From contig JAJEFK010000054.1 of NCBI GenBank assembly GCA_022820505.1, forward strand, positions 62,001 through 126,000: a DNA stretch of 64,000 bases, written 5' to 3'. This document shows, one piece after another, positions 16,890-24,700 of the stretch; position 1 is the first letter of the stretch; each line of letters begins with the position of its first letter. The translations under genes and the position numbers were made by a program. This DNA is from Acidimicrobiia bacterium. GTDB lineage: Bacteria; Actinomycetota; Acidimicrobiia; Acidimicrobiales; Poriferisodalaceae. Under the pieces are notes generated by a model. The model was not told where the DNA came from and ran no database searches. It saw nothing but the letters and a program-made list of their open reading frames with translations.

Positions 16890-17360
16890 ATGGCCGTTCG
16901 TCTGCGCCTCAAGCGCACCGGCAAGAAGAAGCAGCCCAGCTATCGCGTCGTAGCAGTCGACAGTCGCAAGCCACGCGATGGCCGCGTTCTGGAGATCATC
17001 GGCACCTACGACCCTCGACAGGAGCCCTCTGCGATCTCGATCGCCAATGAGCGCGCTGTCCATTGGCTCAGCCACGGGGCTCAGCCCAGCGACACCGTCT
17101 CCAAGCTGCTGACGATTTCCGGCGCGTGGGACGAATTCCGCTCGCAGGGTTCCTCGGGGCCCGCAGACGGCAGTGATGAGGCTGCGCAAGCTGCACCGTC
17201 CGAGCCCGCACCCGCACCCACGCCCGATCTGGTGCTCGACACCCCCGAGCCGGGCGCAGACGACTCACCAGAGGCTTCCGCAGACGTGCCTGCCGATGAG
17301 CCAGCGCTCCGAGACGGGGAATCTGAGCCGAAGTCTCCTGAACCTGGGGAGGCCCAGTGA
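16890..17360 (+). CDS. rpsP: 30S ribosomal protein S16 with long acidic tail
   Basis: S16 is a primary assembly protein of the small ribosomal subunit. The first 80 or so residues are canonical (AVRLRLKRTGKKKQPSYRVV and EIIGTYDPRQEP). After about residue 85 the 156-residue protein continues into a disordered Pro/Glu/Asp/Ala tail, about 70 residues longer than a typical S16. ATG 16890 follows GGGAG; an in-frame earlier start would add unrelated residues. Its TGA overlaps the next gene's GTG by four bases. Confidence 0.95.
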   Translation: MAVRLRLKRTGKKKQPSYRVVAVDSRKPRDGRVLEIIGTYDPRQEPSAISIANERAVHWLSHGAQPSDTVSKLLTISGAWDEFRSQGSSGPADGSDEAAQAAPSEPAPAPTPDLVLDTPEPGADDSPEASADVPADEPALRDGESEPKSPEPGEAQ

Positions 17361-17629
17361 CCGACGGTCACACCGGCGCAGACACCGAGACCACCACTGC
17401 CGAAGAAGTCTTGCTGTACCTGATCGCCCAGCTCGTCGAGCATCCAGACCAGGTGGAAGTGGAGATCGCCGAATCAGGCTCGAAGCTGAGCCTGACGGCG
17501 ACGGTGAGCTCGGACGACATCGGTCGGGTCATCGGCAAGCGAGGTCGCGTCGCGAACGCCATCCGAACGCTGGTGCGCGCCGCAGCCCATCGCGATGGCG
17601 TCCAGGTCGAAGTCGACTTCCGGGACTGA
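17357..17629 (+). CDS. khpA: KH-domain RNA-binding protein (KhpA/YlqC type)
   Basis: A 90-residue single-KH protein with the RNA-binding loop IGRVIGKRGRVANAIR (GxxG = GKRG). In Gram-positive bacteria KhpA binds RNA together with KhpB and affects cell elongation and translation; its place between rpsP and rimM is conserved. GTG 17357 overlaps the rpsP stop and the 3' end overlaps the rimM start, so rpsP, khpA and rimM are coupled. Confidence 0.9.
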   Translation: MTDGHTGADTETTTAEEVLLYLIAQLVEHPDQVEVEIAESGSKLSLTATVSSDDIGRVIGKRGRVANAIRTLVRAAAHRDGVQVEVDFRD

Positions 17630-18098
17630 TCCAGCAGGCCTGCTGGAGATTGCAACTGTCGGGCGCGCGCACGGTGTGCGCGGCGACGTCGTGCTGCATC
17701 CGGTCACCAACCGGCTGGAGCGATTCGACATCGGCTCGCGGCTCATCACCGCCGCCGGGGAGCGAGCGGTGTCACGTGCCCGCTTCGACGGCAATCGATG
17801 GCTGGTCAGCTTTGAGGGCATCGACGACCGTGATGCCGCAGCAGCGCTGACCGGCACGACGGTGTTTGCTGAGCCGTTGGATGATCCCGACGAGCTGTGG
17901 GTGCACGAGTTGTGCGGAAGCTCGGTCATCGATCAGCACGGCTGCCACGCGGGTGTGATCACCAGTGTGGTGGCGAATCCGGCCGCGGACCTGCTCGAAC
18001 TCGATACAGGGCACCTCGTGCCGCTGACCTTCGTGGTGCGCAGCGAACCCGGTGCGGTCCACGTGGAGGTGCCCGATGGCCTCTTCGAGCTCGGGTAG
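17595..18098 (+). CDS. rimM: Ribosome maturation factor RimM
   Basis: RimM binds S19 and the head of the 30S subunit and helps mature the 3' end of 16S rRNA. The 167-residue protein has the N-terminal RimM domain beginning LEIATVGRAHGVRGDV and the C-terminal PRC-barrel with VPLTFVV. ATG 17595 lies inside the KH gene; a start nearer the conserved core (for instance around 17640) cannot be excluded. The end overlaps trmD by 23 bases. Confidence 0.93.
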   Translation: MASRSKSTSGTDPAGLLEIATVGRAHGVRGDVVLHPVTNRLERFDIGSRLITAAGERAVSRARFDGNRWLVSFEGIDDRDAAAALTGTTVFAEPLDDPDELWVHELCGSSVIDQHGCHAGVITSVVANPAADLLELDTGHLVPLTFVVRSEPGAVHVEVPDGLFELG

Positions 18099-18879
18099 CG
18101 CCCAGTCCACTCCCGCGCAAGCACCGGGTGCCGGGCTGCGCATCGACCTGTTCTCCATTTTCCCTGCCGAGCTCGATGCCATGTGCGCGCTGAGCATTCT
18201 CGGGCGGGCCCGACGCAGCGGCGTGCTCGACATCCGCTGCTGGGACCTGCGGCTGGCGACCACGGACGCCCACCGCACGGTTGACGATGCCCCCTTCGGA
18301 GGCGGTCCGGGCATGATCCTGATGCCTGAGCCAGTCTTCGCGGCCGTCGAGTCGGTCGCGCCGCCGCGGCCGCTGCTGCTGCTCGACGCCGGCGGCCGGA
18401 GATTCGATCAGGCGATGGCCGCCGAGCTGGCAGCCTCAGGCGGCTTCAGCCTGCTGTGCGGCCGTTACGAAGGCGTAGACGAGCGCATTCGCACCGAGCT
18501 GGTCGACGGCTCGGTCTCGGTTGGCGATGTTGTGCTGGCGGGCGGCGAATTCGCCGCCATGGTCGTCGTGGAGGCGGTCGGGAGGCTCGTGCCCGGTGTA
18601 TTGGGCAACGAGGCTTCCAGTGCCGACGAGAGCTTCGCGACCGGGCTGCTGGAGCACCCGCAGTGGACGCGCCCCGCATCGTTTCGCGGACTCGACGCGC
18701 CCGACGTGCTGCGCAGCGGCGACCACGCCCGTGTCGGCCGCTGGCGTCAGGCGATGGCGCTCGTCCGCACTGCTGCAGAGCGACCCGATCTGCTGGCAGC
18801 ACGAGGCCTGAGCGAGGCCGACCGGGAGCTCCTCGCAGAGTTCGGCCTCGAACTCCCGTTGCGGCAATCCGCAGACTGA
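18076..18879 (+). CDS. trmD: tRNA (guanine(37)-N1)-methyltransferase TrmD
   Basis: TrmD adds a methyl group from SAM to N1 of G37 in tRNAs, preventing frameshifting. The 267-residue protein has the trefoil-knot SPOUT motifs: PFGGGPGMI near residue 75, LCGRYEGVDERI (about 127-138) and the loop SVGDVVLAGGE (about 149-159). The Ser/Ala-rich first 20 residues are variable. ATG 18076 overlaps rimM; an upstream ATG eight codons earlier is less likely. Order rpsP-khpA-rimM-trmD-rplS is the standard one. Confidence 0.95.
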   Translation: MASSSSGSAQSTPAQAPGAGLRIDLFSIFPAELDAMCALSILGRARRSGVLDIRCWDLRLATTDAHRTVDDAPFGGGPGMILMPEPVFAAVESVAPPRPLLLLDAGGRRFDQAMAAELAASGGFSLLCGRYEGVDERIRTELVDGSVSVGDVVLAGGEFAAMVVVEAVGRLVPGVLGNEASSADESFATGLLEHPQWTRPASFRGLDAPDVLRSGDHARVGRWRQAMALVRTAAERPDLLAARGLSEADRELLAEFGLELPLRQSAD

Positions 18880-18883
18880 CCAC

Positions 18884-18889
18884 TAGCCT
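18884..18889 (+). promoter_or_regulatory. Putative -10 box of rplS
   Basis: TAGCCT lies 41 bases before the rplS ATG and 5 bases after the trmD stop. A GGGAG ribosome-binding site follows in between, so rplS can be transcribed separately. Confidence 0.4.
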
Positions 18890-18930
18890 GCGGTGTTCGT
18901 CGTCACGCCGATCACGGGAGTCGGATCGCC

Positions 18931-19275
18931 ATGGGCAGCACCGATCTTGTCGACCAGGCTCGTCTTCGAGACGATCATCCCGACTTCGGCCCCGGTGACA
19001 CCGTGCGCGTCCATGTGCGCGTCGTCGAGGGCAACCGTCAGCGCACCCAGGTGTTCGAGGGGTATGTGATCGCACGGCACTCGTCGGGCATCAGCGGGAC
19101 CTTCACGGTTCGCAAGCTCAGCTTCGGCGTGGGGGTCGAGCGGACATTTCCGCTGCACGCTCCCACCATCGCGAAGATCGAGCGTGTGGCGGTCGGCGAC
19201 GTACGCCGAGCGAAGCTGTATTACCTGCGCGACCGTGTCGGCAAGGCAGCGCGTATTCCTGAGAAGCGCTTCTAG
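18931..19275 (+). CDS. rplS: 50S ribosomal protein L19
   Basis: L19 sits at the 30S-50S interface. The 114-residue protein has the family's core: [36 protein letters not shown] and the C-terminal [17 protein letters not shown]. Length is normal. lepB and rnhB, which usually follow rplS in actinobacteria, are absent; yraN comes next after 38 bases. Confidence 0.95.
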   Translation: MGSTDLVDQARLRDDHPDFGPGDTVRVHVRVVEGNRQRTQVFEGYVIARHSSGISGTFTVRKLSFGVGVERTFPLHAPTIAKIERVAVGDVRRAKLYYLRDRVGKAARIPEKRF

Positions 19276-19313
19276 CGGCACACCGTCGGTCGCGGGCCGG
19301 ATGTGGGCTGCGC

Positions 19314-19658
19314 GTGACCGCTCGGCGTCAAGCACTCGGCAGGTACGGGGAAGGTCTCGTCGAGCGCTGGTATGCCGATCGCGGCTACCGCGTGCTGGAT
19401 CGCAATTGGCGATGCCCGCTCGGGGAGCTGGACCTGGTGGTGACCGACGGAACCCATCTGGTGGTCTGCGAAGTCAAAACACGCTCCACTGATCGCTTCG
19501 GCACGGGCTTCGAGGCGATCACCGCTCGCAAGCAGCAGCAGGTTCGACGACTCGCAGCGCACTACGTGCGCCGGCGGGGCGGCTGGAGCGGTCCGATTCG
19601 CTGTGACGCCGCGTCCGTGATGGGCCGCAAGGTAGAGGTGCTCACGGGCGCCTTCTAG
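19314..19658 (+). CDS. yraN: UPF0102 protein YraN (endonuclease-like fold)
   Basis: A 114-residue member of UPF0102. It shows the PD-(D/E)XK-type core of this family: GRYGEGLVERWY, then CPLGELDLVV and VCEVKTR. Function is unproven; the fold is that of Holliday-junction resolvases, and the gene is usually beside rnhB and comM. GTG 19314 is the only start near the conserved N-terminus. Confidence 0.9.
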   Translation: MTARRQALGRYGEGLVERWYADRGYRVLDRNWRCPLGELDLVVTDGTHLVVCEVKTRSTDRFGTGFEAITARKQQQVRRLAAHYVRRRGGWSGPIRCDAASVMGRKVEVLTGAF

Positions 19659-19671
19659 CCAGCGGCGTCGT

Positions 19672-19890
19672 TCATCCCACCGGCCGGCGCCGATCGCGTG
19701 CCTGCCAACAGCTCCAGTGCCAGTGGCGCCGCAGATCGGGAGCATCGATCGGCACTGCCACTACATGGCCGGTACCGGCCTCGATGGCGTTGCCGCAGCC
19801 GCCGCAGATGTATCGCTTGGCCGCTTCGAAAGGCTGGACCCGGCGCACCTCGAAACCGGGCACAGGCTTGAGCCGGCGCATCGGCGGCAT
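19672..19890 (-). CDS. Small putative zinc-binding protein
   Basis: A 72-residue basic protein with a CGGC pair (residues 29-32), His42 and the cluster HWHWSCW (56-62), together resembling a small metal-binding site. Similar short proteins with a CxxC and a RHWHxxCW ending occur in actinobacteria, often labelled 'ATP/GTP-binding protein' without evidence. ATG 19888-19890 shares its first base with the stop codon of the small membrane protein gene upstream (TGATG), so the two are translationally coupled on the minus strand. Function not known. Confidence 0.6.
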   Translation of the reverse strand: MPPMRRLKPVPGFEVRRVQPFEAAKRYICGGCGNAIEAGTGHVVAVPIDAPDLRRHWHWSCWQARDRRRPVG

Positions 19891-20000
19891 CAGGCCAGCA
19901 CCGCCCACAGCACCAGGCCGAGCGCGACCAGCGACGCTATGGCAACGAGCACGTAGTCGAGCCGGGTGGTGCTGTGCTTGCGATACGGGTCGTATCCCAC
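19890..20000 (-). CDS. 36-residue single-span membrane protein
   Basis: Read from GTG 20000, this tiny protein begins with a charged GYDPYRKHSTTRLDY segment and ends with one hydrophobic helix (about residues 16-36). A GATACT hexamer on the minus strand (20007-20012) ends six bases before the GTG, matching the leaderless promoter pattern of the window. Its stop overlaps the next small gene by one base. The coupling and the clean transmembrane helix support a real gene. Function not known. Confidence 0.55.
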   Translation of the reverse strand: MGYDPYRKHSTTRLDYVLVAIASLVALGLVLWAVLA

Positions 20001-20074
20001 GGATGCAGTATCGCCCGGCGCGGCTCGGCCGCGTGGTGCCCGAAAATGCCGGCCTGCTGCGGAGAGCCCCGGTG

Positions 20075-20244
20075 TACGGTCCTGCCTCGAGGCTGCAGCG
20101 ACGGCTCGAGTGCCGTGATGCAGGCTCTGCAGGTCAGTCGTCACCGGCGCTCCTGTACCGATCGTTGCCCCCAGCGGGCTTCTTCGTCGCATCCGGACTG
20201 CGCCGCCTCGGTGCCGCGTCCGGTCCGAGCTCCGGAGGACGCCC
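20075..20244 (+). promoter_or_regulatory. comM promoter and long leader
   Basis: TACGGT (20075-20080) is a -10 candidate and the comM ATG lies 165 bases further on. The leader contains repeated CTCGAG and GCAGG words that could fold (for example around 20085-20140). I do not recognise a known RNA family. The strip is otherwise without a gene. Confidence 0.3.
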
Positions 20245-21762
20245 ATGCTGGCTACTGCAACTACGGCGACGCTGGTCGGCGTCGACGGTCATGTCGTCAC
20301 TGTCGAGGTGCACACCTCGAACGGACTTCCGTCATTCACCATTGTCGGGCTGCCCGACGCCGCCTGTCGCGAGGCGCGCGACCGGGTTCGGGCCGCGGTC
20401 CTCTCGTCAGGACTCGACTGGCCCGACAGTCGCGTCACCGTCAACCTGGCACCGTCGGGCCTGCGCAAGGGCGGTGCGGTCCTCGACGTGGCCATGGCAG
20501 TGGCCGTGCTCGCCGTGACCGAGCAGGTGCCAGCCGAGTCGCTGCGCGGGAAGGCGTTCCTGGGCGAACTCGGGCTCGATGGCGCCGTCAGGGGCACGGC
20601 CGGAGTGCTGCCGCTCACCGATGCGCTTCGCCACCACGCCGTCGTCGTCGCGTCCGAGGCCTATCACGTTGCATTGGCCGCGAGTCCGCGAGACGTTCAC
20701 GCAGTTCGGACGCTGGGCCAGCTCGCGTCGGTGCTCGCAGGCCGCGCACCCTGGCCCGATCCGCCGCCCGTTCCGCCCCAGCCTCCCTCTGTCCCGGTGC
20801 CTGATCTGAGCGACGTCATCGGGCAGCCCTCCGCCCGACGAGCGGTCGAGGTTGCTGCTGCGGGCGGTCACCACTTGCTGATGCTGGGTCCGCCGGGCGC
20901 AGGCAAGACGATGCTGGCCCGTCGGTTGGTGGGCCTGCTGCCCGAGCTCAGCCGACAGTGCGCGATCGAGGCCACGCGGGTCCAGTCGGCAGCGGGTCTG
21001 CCGCTGCCCACCGGCTTGGCCACCAGGCCGCTTCTGCGCAGCCCGCATCACACCGCCACGGTCACAGCGCTGATCGGCGGAGGCACGAATGCGATACGCC
21101 CTGGAGAGATCTCGCTTGCACACCGCGGTGTGCTTTTCCTCGACGAGCTCGGCGAGTTCGCGCCCAGCGTGCTCGACGCCATGCGCCAGCCGCTCGAAGA
21201 AGGCGTCGTTCGAGTGAGCCGAGCGTTGGGAACGTGTTCGTTTCCGGCTCGCTTCTTGCTCGTGGCGGCCATGAATCCATGTCCGTGCGGGCAGGCCGGT
21301 CGGCCGAACTCGTGCCGCTGTTCGGATCTCGTCCGCCAGCGCTACCTACGGCGCCTCTCCGGCCCACTGCTCGACCGCTTCGATCTCCGCATCCAAGTGC
21401 GGCCGCCCGATCCCGACCAATTGCTCGACGGCATCCGCGGCGAGCCGACTGCCGCGGTGGCCAGCCGGGTGGCGGCGGCGCGCAAGCGGGCCTTCTGCCG
21501 GGGTGTCGAGGCCAACGTCGAGCTGACCGGCGCGCAACTCGAGCAGTTCGCGCCGCTCACGCCCCCTGCCCACGCCGCGCTGCGCGAGCGCCTGCGTGGT
21601 GGCCTGCTCAGCGGCCGCGGATTGCACCGTGTGCGCTGCGTTGCGCTCACTCTGTGTGATCTCGCCGGCGACGAACCGCCCATCGATTCTGAACGTCTCG
21701 CCGAAGCGCTCACGCTGCGTGCCAGCGTCGGCAGGCTGCATGCACCTGCCACGGCGGCGTGA
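20245..21762 (+). CDS. comM: YifB/ComM family Mg chelatase-like AAA+ ATPase
   Basis: ComM-type helicases act at branched DNA during natural transformation in some bacteria. The 505-residue protein has the N-terminal ChlI-like domain (1-190), a proline hinge, Walker A GPPGAGKT (215-222), Walker B-type LFLDELGEF, the family's MNPCPCG cysteine motif and the C-terminal Mg-chelatase domain. Full length. ATG 20245 follows GGAGGA. It precedes dprA, another transformation protein, an order seen in many actinobacteria that are not known to be competent, so a role in general recombination is also possible. Confidence 0.92.
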   Translation: MLATATTATLVGVDGHVVTVEVHTSNGLPSFTIVGLPDAACREARDRVRAAVLSSGLDWPDSRVTVNLAPSGLRKGGAVLDVAMAVAVLAVTEQVPAESLRGKAFLGELGLDGAVRGTAGVLPLTDALRHHAVVVASEAYHVALAASPRDVHAVRTLGQLASVLAGRAPWPDPPPVPPQPPSVPVPDLSDVIGQPSARRAVEVAAAGGHHLLMLGPPGAGKTMLARRLVGLLPELSRQCAIEATRVQSAAGLPLPTGLATRPLLRSPHHTATVTALIGGGTNAIRPGEISLAHRGVLFLDELGEFAPSVLDAMRQPLEEGVVRVSRALGTCSFPARFLLVAAMNPCPCGQAGRPNSCRCSDLVRQRYLRRLSGPLLDRFDLRIQVRPPDPDQLLDGIRGEPTAAVASRVAAARKRAFCRGVEANVELTGAQLEQFAPLTPPAHAALRERLRGGLLSGRGLHRVRCVALTLCDLAGDEPPIDSERLAEALTLRASVGRLHAPATAA

Positions 21763-21796
21763 GTTCGGGCGCAGACGCCCGCGAGAAGGTCACGCC

Positions 21797-22969
21797 GTGA
21801 GCACCCTCGGCCATTCCGATGCCGAGCGAGCGGAACTCGGTGCGCTGATCGAGCTGTGCTCGTTGCCGCACATGGGCCCGGCGCGACTGCGTGCCTTGCT
21901 GACCGGTCGTGACGCGCCCGAAGCCATCGATCAGCTACGTGCCGGTCGCCCTGCTGTACGGGCAGCGCTGCGGTCGTGCCGCGGCGTGGATGAACCGCTC
22001 ATCGCCGACTGGCGGCGGCAGGTCGCATCGGCGTTCGAGCGTGCGGCGATCAGCGGGCATCCAGTCGGCACCGACTTGCTCGCCGCGCATGCGCGTGAGG
22101 GCATCTGGCTGTCTGTGCCGTCTCGCAGCGATGCAACCGAGATCTGGGAGTCGGACCCCGAGCCGCCTGCGCTGCTGTTCGGCCAGGGCGCCGCTATCGA
22201 TCCGGAGATCCGGCGCGTCGGCGTGGTGGGCACACGGAGATGCACTGCGTACGGGCGCACGGTGGCACGACAACTCGGGTCGGGTCTCGCAGCGGCGGGG
22301 GTGGCAGTGGTGTCGGGCCTGGCGACCGGCATAGACGGCATCGCTCAGCGAACGGCGCTCGACGCGGGCGGGCCCGTCATCGGCATCGTCGGCAGCGGGC
22401 TCGACCAGGTGTACCCGGCCGCGAATCGGACGCTGTGGGCCGATGTGGCACGGCGCGGGACGCTGCTCAGCGAGTACCCGCTCGGCCGGCGTGCAGCGCA
22501 CTGGCAGTTCCCGGCGCGCAATCGAATCGTGGCGGCCCTGTGCGAAGTGCTGGTGGTGGTTGAGTCGGGTTCCGCAGGCGGCTCGATGTACACGGTGGAT
22601 GCCGCAGCCGAGCGGAACCGGCCGGTCATGGCGGTACCGGGGCCGATTACCAGCGCTGCCTCGGCCGGCACCAACCGGCTCCTCGCCGAAGGCTGCGCGC
22701 CCGCCTGCGACGTGGCCGACGTATTGACGGCGCTCGGCGAGCCGGGTCGCGCCGATGCGGCACCGGCCAGTTTCGGGCAGCCCGGGCCAGCTATTGCGGA
22801 GCCGCTCGACCAGCGAGTCTTGGACGAGCTCAGCGCCGGCCCGCGCACGCTCGATGAACTGACGCTGCAGACCGGCGCCAGTCTCGGCGAACTGGCGTCA
22901 TCGCTCGGCCGATTGCAGCTGTCAGGGTGGGCCAGCGAGACCGGCGGATGGTGGGAGAAGGCCAGATGA
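21797..22969 (+). CDS. dprA: DNA processing protein DprA (Smf)
   Basis: DprA binds incoming single-stranded DNA and loads RecA. The 390-residue protein has the Rossmann-type DprA fold: VGVVGTRRCTAYG (about 142), SGLATGIDGIAQ (about 175), GSGLDQVYPA and the ESGSAGGSMYT segment, then a C-terminal winged-helix domain (about 330-390). GTG 21797 lies 34 bases after comM. The reading frame is open further upstream, but that part overlaps comM and is not conserved. Confidence 0.93.
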   Translation: MSTLGHSDAERAELGALIELCSLPHMGPARLRALLTGRDAPEAIDQLRAGRPAVRAALRSCRGVDEPLIADWRRQVASAFERAAISGHPVGTDLLAAHAREGIWLSVPSRSDATEIWESDPEPPALLFGQGAAIDPEIRRVGVVGTRRCTAYGRTVARQLGSGLAAAGVAVVSGLATGIDGIAQRTALDAGGPVIGIVGSGLDQVYPAANRTLWADVARRGTLLSEYPLGRRAAHWQFPARNRIVAALCEVLVVVESGSAGGSMYTVDAAAERNRPVMAVPGPITSAASAGTNRLLAEGCAPACDVADVLTALGEPGRADAAPASFGQPGPAIAEPLDQRVLDELSAGPRTLDELTLQTGASLGELASSLGRLQLSGWASETGGWWEKAR

Positions 22970-23019
22970 GCGCCCAGTGTCGCTGTGGCGGGGCTTGCGA
23001 ACCGGTGGGGACCCCTCGG

Positions 23020-23025
23020 TACTGT
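23020..23025 (+). promoter_or_regulatory. -10 box of xerC (leaderless)
   Basis: TACTGT ends seven bases before GTG 23033. It fixes that GTG as the likely start of xerC in preference to the upstream GTG 22985. Confidence 0.45.
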
Positions 23026-23032
23026 GGTTCTG

Positions 23033-23965
23033 GTGACTGCGGGTCTGGCGACGTCGCGTCCCGAGATGGGGACGCCGCCGATGTGGCGAGTCCCCGAATT
23101 CGTTCTGTCGCTGACTGCGGCATCGGATTCCACCAAGCGCGCCTACCGTTCGGATCTGCGCCAGTTCGCCGAATGGGCAGCCCGGGCCGGGCTCGACGAA
23201 CCAGGCGACGTCGATCGGCGCTGGCTGCGCCGATACATCGCATTCCTGTCGGTGCGCGGGCTGTCAAGACGCTCGGTGGCTCGCAAAGCGTCCGCATTGA
23301 GGCGTTACTTCGCTTGGCTGGCGCGCCAAGGCACCATCGAGGCCGATCCAGCGCTCGGACTCGCCGCGCCGGCCGGCTCGGGACGCTTGCCGCGCGTGCT
23401 CGGTTCGGCCGAAGTGTCCGAGATGCTGGGAGACGGCACGGTGCCAAACGATCCGACCGAGCTGCGCGACCGGCTCGTGCTCGAGCTGCTCTACGGCAGC
23501 GGCCTGCGTGTCGCCGAACTCTGCCAGCTCGATCGCGGCGCCTTCCGGCCCGGCAGCGCTCACATCGAGGTGATCGGCAAGGGCGCCAAGCATCGCCGGG
23601 TACCGCTCAGCGAGCCGGCTATGGCCTTGCTCGCGGCATGGCGCGATGGTGGCAGCGACGAGTTCGATGGGCGGCGGCTGAGCGAGCCGGCCGACCGCGA
23701 CCTTGCGGCGCTGCTGGTGAACCTGCGCGGCAACCGGCTCGGCACCCGAGACGTGCAGCGGATCCTGGATCGCTACGCCGCCGCGCCGACCCATCCGCAT
23801 GCCCTGCGACACACCTACGCCACGCACTTGCTGGACGGCGGAGCCGACCTGCGCGTGGTGCAGGAACTGCTCGGTCACGCGCGACTCGCGACCACGCAGA
23901 TCTACACGCGAGTCAGCAGGGAGCGCCTCAGAGAGGTGTACGAGTCGGCGCACCCGCGCGCCTGA
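23033..23965 (+). CDS. xerC: Tyrosine recombinase XerC/XerD
   Basis: This 310-residue tyrosine recombinase has an N-terminal SAM-like core-binding domain (about 20-105) and a catalytic domain with the five key residues: Arg in GSGLRVAEL, Lys in GKGAKHR, His/Arg in [12 protein letters not shown], His in [11 protein letters not shown] and Tyr in QIYTRV. With its partner it resolves chromosome dimers at dif. Its place after dprA is normal, so it is the housekeeping Xer and not an integrase of a mobile element. The start is set by TACTGT just upstream. Confidence 0.9.
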   Translation: MTAGLATSRPEMGTPPMWRVPEFVLSLTAASDSTKRAYRSDLRQFAEWAARAGLDEPGDVDRRWLRRYIAFLSVRGLSRRSVARKASALRRYFAWLARQGTIEADPALGLAAPAGSGRLPRVLGSAEVSEMLGDGTVPNDPTELRDRLVLELLYGSGLRVAELCQLDRGAFRPGSAHIEVIGKGAKHRRVPLSEPAMALLAAWRDGGSDEFDGRRLSEPADRDLAALLVNLRGNRLGTRDVQRILDRYAAAPTHPHALRHTYATHLLDGGADLRVVQELLGHARLATTQIYTRVSRERLREVYESAHPRA

Positions 23966-24510
23966 CGGCCGCGTTTGCTCTTGCGGGCGCGGCAGTTCTG
24001 GCTGCCGCGAGCGGTCCGGCGCTGGCACAAGCTGTGCCGGCGCTCGCTTACATCTGGCCAGTGCACGGCACCGTCGTGGATCCGTTCCGGCCGCCGGACA
24101 ACCCGTACGGACCCGGCAATCGCGGCCTCGAGTTCGCGACGCAGCCCGGCTCGGCGTTCTGGGCTGCTGCCGACGGAGTCGTCAGCTTCGCCGGGCCGGT
24201 GGGAGGGCGACTGCATGTGACCGTGAGCCATCCCGATGGCCTGAGGGTGTCGTACTCCGGGGTCGCGACCATCGGCGTCCGCCGAGGCGAACGGGTCCAG
24301 CAGGGACAGCAGCTCGGCACGACGGGCGATCGGCTGCATGTCGGTGTGCGTCGGGGCGAGACCTACCTCGACCCGGCTCGGGCCTTTGACAGCAGTCGCG
24401 GCTCAGGCGGACCGTCGCTTGGCCGCCCGCATCTCGTCCCCTCATTGCCCTCCGTGTATCGCCTGCAACTGCGCTGGTTACACTCCGGCGTCGGCAATGC
24501 GGTGCTCTGA
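23962..24510 (+). CDS. Secreted LytM (M23)-like protein without zinc ligands
   Basis: A protein of about 182 residues: a hydrophobic, probably signal, segment (about 2-24) ending in ALAQA, a LytM domain (about 30-145) and a variable tail. Active M23 peptidases bind zinc through HxGxD and HxH; here the first reads NRGLE and the second RLHVGV, so two or three ligands are lost. Such proteins often regulate cell-wall amidases (as EnvC or NlpD do). No ATG, GTG or TTG lies nearby; CTG 23962 overlaps the xerC TGA (CTGA) and is my best start. Position between xerC and rpsB is typical for an M23 gene. Confidence 0.7.
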   Translation: MTAAFALAGAAVLAAASGPALAQAVPALAYIWPVHGTVVDPFRPPDNPYGPGNRGLEFATQPGSAFWAAADGVVSFAGPVGGRLHVTVSHPDGLRVSYSGVATIGVRRGERVQQGQQLGTTGDRLHVGVRRGETYLDPARAFDSSRGSGGPSLGRPHLVPSLPSVYRLQLRWLHSGVGNAVL

Positions 24511-24523
24511 GGCTCACGCCGAC

Positions 24524-24554
24524 GGAGACCTGGCATTCAGGAGGCCAAGTCTCC
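24524..24554 (+). terminator. Strong hairpin after the LytM-like gene
   Basis: GGAGAC, C, TGGC (24524-24534) pairs with GCCA, A, GTCTCC (24544-24554) through ten base pairs with one C-A mismatch and a nine-base loop. It starts 13 bases after the LytM stop. No T tract follows, so it is either a U-less terminator or an RNA stabiliser separating the xerC and rpsB units. Confidence 0.5.
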
Positions 24555-24620
24555 CGGAAGCCCGAGCCTGCGTCGGCGCGTCTCGCCGAGATCGCAATGC
24601 CACCGACCATTCACTGACCA

Positions 24621-24669
24621 GCCGGGGCGACCCCACGGTCGCCGCTGCCCAAGCGGCGTCGTCCCCGGT
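24621..24669 (+). ncRNA. Candidate three-way-junction leader of rpsB
   Basis: An outer stem (24621-24627 with 24663-24669, seven pairs including one G-U) encloses two hairpins: CGACC/GGTCG around CCAC (24628-24641) and CCGCT/AGCGG around GCCCA (24642-24656). It ends 31 bases before the rpsB ATG. Ribosomal proteins often regulate their own mRNA by binding such leaders, and rpsB leaders bound by S2 are known in other bacteria. Identity is inference from structure and position. Confidence 0.4.
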
Positions 24670-24700
24670 GCAGAGATTCGAACCGTGGGGAGGAGCATCC

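Noticed and set aside
23033-23965. Phage or island integrase
   Set aside because: The dprA-xerC neighbourhood and motif set are those of the housekeeping Xer recombinase.
22927-24510. A single 527-codon protein
   Set aside because: Most of it overlaps xerC in another frame; only the part after 23962 is real.
24671-24695. tRNA-like T loop (GGTTCGAATC on the minus strand)
   Set aside because: The flanking bases cannot form the T stem and no acceptor or anticodon arm is present.
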